From Ophiostoma sp. CBS 140.51 (taxonomy: Eukaryota > Ascomycota > Sordariomycetes > Ophiostomatales > Ophiostomataceae), in the NCBI GenBank assembly GCA_029298735.1, contig JANSLP010000021.1, positions 124,001 to 188,000 on the forward strand: DNA of 64,000 bases, written 5' to 3'. Below are positions 55,499-64,000 of the stretch, in pieces; position 1 is the first letter of the stretch, and every line of letters starts with the position of its first letter. The position numbers were made by a program, and so were the translations under genes. The notes beneath the pieces are model-generated. The model worked only from the letters and a program-made list of their open reading frames with translations, was not told the origin of the DNA and made no database searches.

Positions 55499-56449
55499 TG
55501 GCAGTGTCGTAGCCGCGACGCGTTTTATTGTCGTGATGCGTTTTGATGTTCTTTATTTGGGCACTTTTTCATGATAGGAAGTCATGTTTACAGGAGTTTT
55601 TGTTTTTGTTTTTGTTATCGTTGTCACAGGTTTCATTTGGAGCGTTTTTGTGTTTGTTTTTGTACCATCCACATACATTATTGGTAGAACGTCTTGCATG
55701 TATAAATCAAGGGTAAATAAGAGTCACTTTTTGGAACAATAAATAGTATGTCGTGTGAGCTTCTTGTCATGAGACGGGACAAGGGGTGCTGTCATTGATT
55801 TTGCGTATAAGTTTATATTTCGGGAATCATCAGCCTCGTTACGAGGACCTATCACTATCTCGAGTTGTTCCTTGTCGTTACTTTGAGATCCATTCAGATC
55901 ACATCATACCGTAGGCAACATTGTTTTTTTGTCTTTGTGAAAATTGTAATTTTTTTCTTTTTTTGGTTTGTGTATGTTGTGTTGTGTGTGTGTGTCTTAG
56001 TGTTTCCCAACCCATGTGCAATCATCGCATTCGACAAACCAGGAAGAATGAAACTTGAAACATAGTAAAAAAAACTCCGTCCCATCCTCTTTTTGTTTTT
56101 ACCTCTTCCTTCCCGGGGAGAAAAAGAGAGAGAGAAAAGAGAGCAAAGAAAGGGGTACCGATTCCGGAAGCAGTGTGGGTGATATGCCTCTCATGAGAGA
56201 AGAGAGAATGGTCGAAAATCATGATTCGTCATCATCCCTCTCTCCCTCACCACAGAACGATAGCCTTTCCCCAACATCTCTCATTCCTTTTATTTGCTTT
56301 TGTTCCCGGGGTTCGCTCCACACACGAACGTTCCACAAAATGCCCAAATGCTATGCCCTAGCACATTTTTTGTTTGCATCCCGCCCCCAAATGTCACCGT
56401 GGATGCTCTTGCCCACACGCTCCCGCTCAGCTCAAAAAACGCCCAGTAA
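55499..56449. other. convergent FUN30/eL33 3' region
   Basis: About 0.95 kb between convergent stops. It is AT-rich with a TG-repeat tract (TGTGTTGTGTGTGTGTG) near 55,978-55,995 and poly-T runs. No coding sequence is recognised. Confidence 0.45.
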
Positions 56450-57672
56450 TTATATCGAAGAGGGGTAGAGCATGATGCGGACGGAGGCACCGAAAGACTT
56501 GGCGGGGAGGGGAGTGGCGAACTTGGCGCGGACGACACCCGAGTTGCCGTGTGGCCGGGTGACCTTGCCCCAGATGACCCGGATCTTGGTTCCCCGCTTC
56601 TCGGTCTGAGCCTTGTAGACGTACGCGACCTTCTTGCCCAGGTAGAAGCTGTGGTATGTTAGTGGCTGGATTCAGTCATCTTGAGGAAAGTGAGGTAGAA
56701 AGAGTGGTACGTACTTGGCAGCGGCAGTGTCGTCAACACCCTCAATCTTGACCAGGGAGGTCTTGGGGTGGGTGACGTGGCGACCACGCTGGTAGCTCAG
56801 GTGGCGACCCCTGTGGAAGTTTGTTAGTATGTGATGTTCTCGTCTGGCCGTTCTCAAAGACACTTCTCAGAGGGCCTTGAAGGCATGGCATCCCACGGCA
56901 TCCCCATCGCATCAGCATCGGTCTGAAAATAACTGTCGGCGGTCCGTCTTGTCGATATTTAACGTCGAGAGTGGTGGTCAAGAGTCCGTAATGCCCTGGA
57001 GGCTGTTGTTGGGTGTTGTTGCAACGCACTGGCGGATCCAGAGTTTGGCCATTGCCATTCCAATTGTCGACGTGACCAAAGATTCCGAACCCAGCCAAAC
57101 AGTCGTCCATAGTAACACTCCGCCTCGACTTGTCGTCGCCGTTGATGGAATGAGTGATGACAGATCCAGTGGTGAATGCCGTCTCGTGTGATCGTATGCC
57201 GTTCTCGTACTCGATGTCCGGTTCAGATGCTGATGTGATGCGGTGCCATGCAGATGCCAATATCCATCTTGTCTTCTCTTCGATGCCCTTCGTCTTCCAC
57301 CTCGTCGTCGATTGACAGTTGTCAAAACTTACTTCACATATACTGTAAGAGAGAACCATGTTAGCCAATGTCCCATCAATAAGCACGTCTAACTACCCCC
57401 GCCTCTTCACGAATCCAATCCGGCGACAATCTGTTTATTTTTCTCTCCCTACGAGCAACGCTCTGTCCAGTGCAAGCAGAGGCTCGCGTTCTCGTTCCCC
57501 ATGTCGACTCGCAGAGATGATTGACGATAACAGATTGTGCGTCGGATCGTAAAGATTCGCGAAAGAGGATGGCTCGCGGGCCTCGGGGTGTAGTCTTTGT
57601 CGACAACTCGATCGTTCTCATCTCCTAGGAGGAGGGAAAACACTCACGTCTGTGACCGCTCTCGGAAGGCAT
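56450..57672 (-). CDS. rpl33: 60S ribosomal protein eL33 (RPL33/RPL35A)
   Basis: Four exons on the minus strand: 57672-57648 (25 nt), 57342-57333 (only 10 nt), 56810-56715 and 56648-56450, giving 109 residues. The reading is MPSESGHRLYVKGRHLSYQR, then HPKTSLVKIEGVDDTAAANF, then YLGKKVAYVYKAQTEKRGTK and IRVIWGKVTRPHGNSGVVRA, ending FGASVRIMLYPSSI. This matches eL33 from end to end. The 10-nt exon encodes Leu-Tyr-Val plus part of Lys, residues invariant in the family, and has a clean CTTACAG acceptor and GTAAGT donor. Introns are 305, 522 and 66 nt; the last two have ACTAAC branch sites. eL33 is a structural protein of the large ribosomal subunit. A telobox-like AAACCCTAA lies upstream. Confidence 0.95.
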
Positions 57673-58142
57673 TTTGTGTGATGTTGGGTTGTCGAAAGAC
57701 CAAAAAAGTCTATTCTGGAAAAGAAAAACAAAAGGCTGTTAATGGATGTGTTCCGAGTTTTGTTGTTTGGCGATAATACAACGAGACGAAATAGAAATAG
57801 ATTGTGAACCGAAAAAAGGAACAATCTAATATTTGTCTTGTGCGAAAGAAAGAGAGGGCTTCTTACTTCGTCGCGTCCGCGTTGGGTGTTGTCGATTTCA
57901 AAGTTGGCTGGGAGGAGAAGGAAAGAGAGGAAAGGAGGAATATCTTTGTGAGGCTTTCGGATTGCGGGCCACTACTCTGTGAATATTTTGCGTCGGGTGC
58001 ACTGAGTGGGTGGGACCTAAGGGCAATGTCTGTACACACCACCTAGCCAGACAAAAGAATTGGGCGGGCAGGAGCGAGCGATGAAAAAAAAAAATTCGTT
58101 GCCCGCCTCCCGAACAGCGTTAGGCCAAAACGGAAAAATCCC

Positions 58143-58151
58143 AAACCCTAA
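58143..58151. promoter_or_regulatory. telobox-like AAACCCTAA upstream of eL33
   Basis: AAACCCTAA lies 471 nt upstream of the eL33 ATG. Telomere-repeat-like boxes are common in promoters of ribosomal protein genes in fungi and plants. Role here is inferred from position only. Confidence 0.4.
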
Positions 58152-58175
58152 GAGGGCTGGCCCATGCACCCACAT

Positions 58176-58183
58176 TCACGTGA
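58176..58183. promoter_or_regulatory. TCACGTGA E-box palindrome
   Basis: Perfect palindrome 25 nt from the telobox-like site, in the eL33 upstream region. Cbf1-type binding is possible but not shown. Confidence 0.35.
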
Positions 58184-61100
58184 TAATCTTAGTAAGATAA
58201 TTAGCGTGGAAAATCAAAGGTCGTGGCGTTCTGTGGCTAACGTAGTCTTATCGATAAGCACGTGTCTAGTCACGCGCTTTTCTTTCTCAATTTTGCTCAA
58301 CATTTTTCCGTCTGTTCAAACGTCATTCAAAAATGGCGGCCCTGACTACGAACGGTATTGCCCTGGACGATCCCTTGTGACGTTGTTGGTTCTGTTTCGT
58401 GCCTGGAAGTCAGTGTGATCGTCAACGACCGACTCGAAGCGCTTCTATCCGACTTCTATCCGACAATGAGGAGCAATGGAAGAAAGACTTGTTGAAGTGT
58501 TGAAGGAACGGCAGGAACTGTTGAAGCACTCAGCACTTGAGAATACTGTGTTGACAGGCCCTCGATACGGTGAATGTATCACTAAAATCTTGCGATCGGC
58601 CCTGTAACCTGCTGTAGCCCCCCCAAAAAATAAACAACCAAAACTCTGTCAACTCACCAGAAACTCCGAGCTTGCGCCGCTGTTTACCTTAAGTCCACCT
58701 TCGGACCCGGCGGAGATGTCGCCGGTATGCTTTTTGTGTTGTGCTGTCCAGCTGTCCAGCGTGTATTTTGTGCAGCCTGGCATGCAGCTCCAGGGCATGG
58801 CAATCGACCCAAGGCTTGCTGTGCAACGTGCAAGTTGCCTTTGCTGCATCGTACTTGTGTAGCACAACATAAACGGCAGGCGAGACCTTTCTCACAGAAT
58901 ACACATACAGCTTTGTTACAGCTTTGCCACCCAGATGGGAAAGAACGGCCGGCCGGCGCAAATAGCTGCCCGTTGTGTAGGAGCTTAGTTAGTATATCCG
59001 TATGCCGTCAGGCAGTCACCCACGTTTTTGGTGGGTTTTGGCGACTTTTTGATAATGGTTTGGGGCAGTCGTCGGTTTGTTCCTTCTGTGTCAGAACTCG
59101 TACCCCCAATCCGACCGGTTTTATTCCAATTCAGCCGGGCGGCGTTTTTTATTTGGCTCCCCTCTGTGAAATCCCCACTACCGCGTTATCCTGACAGTAA
59201 ATAAAGACGGACGGACGCTCGGGGGTAGAGCGGCGAGAGCGGTAGGAGAAAAAAAGGACACAATAAATAAAATACAAAACGGATGGCCTGCAGCTACAGC
59301 TCCTCCGTTATTTTTGGCAAGTCCTTTTGAATTTGGGGAGGGCACGACTGCCGTACCGTCGACCGGTATGCGAGAACGCATAGAATAGGGAAAGTGCCGT
59401 CCCAAACCGGGAAGACAAATTCGGTTGGGGAAACGGAGGTCCAGTTCGGTATTCAGAGCTCATTAATGAAGCTCAAGGGTCATAAAGGGGATAGAGGAAA
59501 GCCCCTCTTCTCTCAGAAAAAGACAACAAAAAGAAAACAAGCTTCCCAATAACGTCACGGCTGTTAGACCAGGGCTGCAGGGGCAGACTAACACGGACTG
59601 TGGAGGAGAAGACCGGTTTTGTCAGGGGGCGTGGGATGCTGGACTGGCGGTGGACGGCTCGTCTTTTCCTTTTCCTACTGTGTATGTCTTTCTTCCTCTT
59701 TTTTTTTTTGCAGAATTGATCACACTGGCATGTCCGCCCCCTTCCCAGGATTTGCATATTGGAAACGGGCCCGTTGATGCGGACGTCCAGCAAGCCAGCA
59801 GATTGGGAAAGAGCTGTGCGCTCTTGCCCCGCACAGCCAGACCGCAGAACAGAAACCCCCGAACGGACAAAACAGATAAAACACCCAAGAGATGGCCCTC
59901 GTGGACAAGGCACGCGGCACAGATGCTGGCCGATGTTGGGGGACGGGGGACGAGCCTTCTGACATGGATGCAACATTGTCTGCAACAGGAACGTATCTTA
60001 CTCGCACAAAGCGCACAGCAGGTACGACGTACGTACGTATATATCTTGCCTTGGAACCACAACCACGACGTTCCGCGTTCTGGAGCGCTGGCTTGCTCGT
60101 CAACAACAGAAAAGAGACAGTACGGCCCACTCCTGCGGGTTCGTCGTGCGTAACGGGATCCAGAACACAACCGCGACAAGCTCTCTGCTCGACGCTGCTT
60201 GGCCCCCCTCTTCAGCTCAACGTGGCCTCGGTTTTAGGAACACAATGTGCCGACACCAAAGGTCCAAAAGTAGGAGTAGCACCGTCGACAAAAGGGGGGC
60301 CAAGAGGAAGGAGCTCTCGTCCCCAAAAGCTAATTTCCCACCAATTCTCTCACGGAAAAGCAACCTGTGGTGCCAAAATGGCAAAATAGGCAGGAACGGC
60401 CAGCCTTTCCTTCCCCTCTCTCCCACTCTCCCACCCCCAATTGACCTCGTCCCGGGCTCGGATAACCCACCAGCTGCCAATCGCTAGTATTCCCAGCCTT
60501 TGTTGTTTCCAGTAGCTTTGCGCTTCTTTCATCCATTTCGGCCGGTCTTTGCTCTGCCCGCCTCGAGTCTTTTCTTTTTCTTTTCTTTCCTTCGCGAACA
60601 GCTATGGGCGTGTTTTTTATGGAGCGGCTGCCCTCCGTTAACGGTGCCTTGCCAGTTGCTACTATTACGTCCCAGCAAAAAGCTCTTCGCATAACTATTT
60701 TGACTTTTCTCTCTCCATTTTTCTCCTTCCCTCCCATTTCCTTTTTTTCCGTCGCGACCTTCCCTGTCGCCTAAAAAAAAAAAAAAAAGAGCCCAAAGAG
60801 AAAAACGTAAAAACACCTCGCTTGGCCGCCCACGACGCTTACCAATTGGCCATGCAGGGACACCTAAAGGTCACCCTGCGAGATCGGGTCTTCGTCGGCA
60901 TCATTCAAAGCTTCCCCCCCATCCTCTGTAGAAGTAGAAGAGCTCTAAATTCTTAACTGAGAAGAGCGAGGGCGAGTATGGGCGGCAGAGAGGTGCTCAT
61001 TGCCAATTGGGGGTGAGTGAGGAGTGAGTGATCTATCTTAGTCCCAGTTTCTCAGTTTTGCGCCCAGAACGCCGCTCCTGCCTCTGTTGCTCCTTGCTCT

Positions 61101-62375
61101 TCTCCGTTACAAAGCAATAGCCGATGCTTTGTCGTTGATTTGCGAATGTCACAAGAAACGGAAGGTGCAGACGGCGCCCGGTGCAGAAACATGCTGATAG
61201 ACACTTACGAAAGACACATGCACTACACACTCCGTACACACTTCATGGTCGTCACTGCACACCTTACACACCACACCTCCATATACGAATCACGGAAGGC
61301 GCGGATGGCCCTGTCTTGCCCTCATTCCTGTTTCTCCAAATCAAGAGAAGGCACGAGGAAGGAGACAGCGCAGAAAGCGTAAAAGGTGGGTGGCCAGGCC
61401 ACAGCGCGCCTTCCTATTCTTTATCAGCGAGCCCAGATCAAGGAGAACCCCGGCGAACTTGGTTTATGCGGCGACCGCGGTGTCTGAATTTCTGCGTAGG
61501 AAAGAGCGATGTTTCCTGAGTAAGCTCCTTCCCATTGCGTATCAGACACAACAGCCTGCCCAGCAAAACGGAACCCCCTGAAGCGGCAACCGCCTAGCAC
61601 ACCGTAGCGGCATACAAACCTTGCCTACAGGGCAGTAGCTCCCCCGCCTAATACTCCGAGCTCGACGTTTTCCCCCCCACCTGCAGCGCTCTTTTCTGTT
61701 GTTTCCCACCGCCACTGCAGCCAGTCAACAAAACAAGCCTACCGTGCCAGGGCCCCTCCACACCCCCCTCCCCAGTCCATTCAAGGTCCAGTCCAGTTGC
61801 AAGCAAGCCCGCCTCGCTGCCGCCTCTCCGCCGTCGCCGCTCTTTCCCAGCATCATCACCGTTTTAGACCTCCCCAATAAGTCTGGCATTACCCGTTTCC
61901 TGTCCCTCCCTCCTTCCCTCTTTCTCTGGCTCTCTCCTCCTTCCTCCTTATTTTCTCTTTTTCTTCTTTCCCCCTTCCCTTTTTCTCACATTCACATCTT
62001 GTCATTTTTGAGCTTCATTCTCGCCAATTCCCCCGAAAGTGCATCATACAACAGCTTCTCCAACCTGCTTCTCTACCTTCCCCCCATCGGTTGCCTCAAC
62101 GGTTTCGCCTGCTGCGGCTTTACGATTAGCTCTCTATCTGTCTATAATTTTTTTTTGCGCGCATCGAAAGCTGCCCACTCAAAGGCCGCTTGTCGCCCCC
62201 CCTTTGTTCTTCTCCGGTCTCCTTTCTCCTCGTCATCGTCGTCACCGTTGTCGACTTTCTTTTCCCATCTTCTTTTTTGGGCCGAATCTGGTGTCTTTTG
62301 CAACCTCTACTTTACTCCTCGCAACCACCTCTACCACCACCACCCTTTCCAAAAACGAAACAACCAACTGCTACA

Positions 62376-64000
62376 ATGGACGCCGCCGCCGACACGGGGT
62401 ATGTGCCTTCTCCCTCTTCCTTCGATTCGTTTACTGTTCAACGCCCTGCCGCTTCCGTTGCCGCTCCCAATGGCTCTCTCTCTCTTCCTGCCTCACTCGA
62501 TCGCTTTTCTGCTACTCTGCTCTCTACCCCGCCTCACTTTTTGTGTTGCTTTGCTCTCTCGTGTCTTCTGTCTGTGTCTGTAACCCTCCTTGTTCGCCAC
62601 CCTCCATTCCAGAATACCCGGTGGGCGATTCGCTGGCCGGTCCGCCTGGGGAGCTTCTTTCCCCAACTTCAAGCGTATATAGCCTGCTCAGGAAGCTGCT
62701 TCACGAAGCTGGAAAGGCAATGCGAAAAAGAAGAGAAAGCGACAAAACAAAAAGACAAAAGACAAAAGAGTGGCAGATTTAGTTGAGAGAGAGAGAGCTT
62801 TGGAAACTTGGCAATTCCCCCCCATAGCTGCACGAAACCCCCAACGTCGACCAGTCAAGCTAACCGTGTCCCAGCATGATGGAGCTGAAGGCCGACACCA
62901 CCATCGTGGTGCTTGGTGCTTCTGGTGATCTGGCGAAGAAGAAGACTGTGAGTTTACTCCATTTTGTTTTCTTTCCAGCAATTCTGCTTTCTTTCCATGG
63001 TTTTGGTCGTGGCGCCATTTAGTGCAACAAAAAGCTGACAGTATGACAGTATCCCGCTCTCTTTGGTCTTGTAAGTGGCAAAAACAGCTCCAACCAGCTC
63101 CAGCCAGCTGCATCATGAAGCTGCACCAGCACAGGCATAATCACAAAGCAGAAACGTGGGCACAAAACGAAATGCATGCACAAGAGAATTGCTGCAACAA
63201 ATGGTTTTTCTTTTGTGCTTTGCAATTGCAATTGTGCTCGCAAAACCGACATGCTCTCTTCCACCACCTCCTCATCTTCCTCCTCATCTTCCTGCTCATC
63301 GACCACAGCTAGTAGCTAACACCGGCCGTCCGGAAATGTAGTACCGCAACCAATTCCTCCCGAAAAACATCAAGATCGTCGGCTATGCCAGAACAAAGAT
63401 GGACCACGACGAGTACATTCGGAGAATCCGTTCGTACATCAAGACCCCCACCAAGGAGACCGAGCAGCAGCTCGACGACTTCTGCAGCCTTTGTACCTAC
63501 ATCTCCGGCCAGTACGACCAGGATGAGTCCTTCCAGCGCCTCAACAAGCACATCGAAGAGCTCGAGAAGGACTTCAAGGAGGCCCACCGCCTGTTCTACA
63601 TGGCCCTCCCTCCTAGCGTCTTCACAATGGTCTCGCAGCACCTGAAGCGCTGCTGCTACCCGACAAAGGGCATTGCCCGTGTTATTGTGCGTCTCCCGCC
63701 CTCGCCCTGCTGTGTTCTTTTTTTTTTCAATGCGCCGTCTTCTCTTACTAACAACTCCCACAGGTCGAGAAGCCGTTCGGCAAGGACCTGGCCAGCTCCC
63801 GCGAGTTGCAGAAGTCGCTCGAGCCCGACTGGAACGAGAAGGAGCTGTTCCGTATTGACCACTACCTCGGCAAGGAGATGGTCAAGAACATCCTCATCAT
63901 GCGCTTTGCCAACTCTTTCATGGGCGCCACCTGGAACCGTCACCACATCGACAACGTCCAGATCACCTTCAAGGAGCCCTTTGGCACCGAGGGCCGCGGT
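62376..64000 (+). CDS. zwf1: glucose-6-phosphate 1-dehydrogenase, first five exons (cut by window edge)
   Basis: Exons: 62376-62398 (23 nt), 62875-62947, 63050-63070 (21 nt), 63342-63686 and 63764 to the edge; 233 residues are visible. The NADP-binding fold starts TTIVVLGASGDLAKKK (about residues 16-31). The 21-nt exon supplies YPALFGL, giving GDLAKKKTYPALFGLYRNQF as in the family. EKPFGKDL (156-163) and the catalytic RIDHYLGKE (184-192, base His inferred further on) follow. The enzyme oxidises glucose-6-phosphate to the lactone and makes cytosolic NADPH, the first step of the oxidative pentose phosphate pathway. Introns are 476, 102, 271 and 77 nt, with branch sites (GCTAAC, GCTGAC, GCTAAC, ACTAAC). 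Exon 2 begins with two in-frame ATGs, so a shorter start is possible. The C-terminal half lies beyond the window. Confidence 0.95.

Larger units (their letters stand above)
57673..62375. other. 4.7-kb intergenic region between eL33 and G6PD
   Basis: The first 500 nt is the eL33 promoter (telobox-like motif and E-box listed separately). Between about 58,600 and 61,500 I find only short frames without family signatures. From about 61,680 the plus strand is strongly C/T-rich and no ATG is seen from about 61,512 to the G6PD start at 62376 (about 860 nt), which suggests a long leader. No tRNA or transposon is recognised. Confidence 0.42.

Noticed and set aside
56742..57386. 214-codon frame running through eL33 intron 2 on the sense strand
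   Set aside because: It is out of frame with eL33 exon 3, no homology is visible, and the splice sites around it give a perfect ribosomal protein.
61699..62583. 294-codon frame upstream of and through the start of G6PD
   Set aside because: Ser/Leu/Phe/Pro-rich translation of C/T-rich leader and intron 1; no ATG start of its own in the leader.
1..64000. tRNA, 5S rRNA, snRNA or CRISPR-like arrays
   Set aside because: A read-through for A/B boxes, 5S and snRNA consensus blocks and spaced repeats gave nothing convincing; weak GGTTCGA matches fall in coding exons or lack a cloverleaf. tRNAscan-SE and Infernal would be decisive.

Overview
The window reads as nuclear chromosomal DNA from a filamentous ascomycete (Pezizomycotina), most likely a Sordariomycete. 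Evidence: GC-rich third codon positions, short spliceosomal introns (mostly 60-150 nt) with GTAAGT/GTACGT-type donors and CTAAC/CTGAC branch sites just before the acceptor, several long intron-free genes, long pyrimidine-rich leaders, and only housekeeping eukaryotic genes. An order such as Ophiostomatales is possible but not shown. I found no bacterial, viral, CRISPR, rRNA, tRNA or intact transposon sequence.

Layout, left to right: start of a DUF3336/patatin lipase gene (-, cut by the window edge); LEO1 of the Paf1 complex (-); a MOB2-type kinase activator (+); a DUF3237 protein (-); a 3.3-kb gap; a CorA/Alr1/Mnr2 Mg2+ transporter (+); CstF-64/RNA15 (-); prohibitin-2 (+); NEDD8/Rub1 (+); Elongin A (-); THO subunit 7 (+); tubulin-folding cofactor A (-); cohesin kleisin RAD21/SCC1 (-); a 2.5-kb gap; PMR1 Ca2+/Mn2+ ATPase (+); COG4 (+); a 10.5-kb region with no recognisable gene; a DUF2406 protein (+); VMA21 (-); FUN30 SNF2 ATPase (+); ribosomal protein eL33 (-); a 4.7-kb gap; and the first five exons of glucose-6-phosphate dehydrogenase (+), cut by the right edge.

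There is no operon or biosynthetic cluster. Two loose functional groupings are visible: Pol II elongation and mRNA-processing factors in the first 22 kb (LEO1, CstF-64, Elongin A, THOC7), and Golgi/secretory genes in tandem (PMR1, COG4), with VMA21 14 kb further on. Either may be chance.

I did not find a convincing undescribed system. The observations most worth checking are: a dispersed element with core TACGGAGTA, seen five times and only in non-coding DNA; an 8-codon uORF whose stop overlaps the COG4 start codon; long ATG-free pyrimidine-rich leaders before MOB2, DUF2406 and G6PD; a 10-nt coding exon in eL33 and a 21-nt exon in G6PD; and the 10.5-kb gene-poor interval. Splice sites were set by reading frame, consensus and family alignment from memory, without transcript data.
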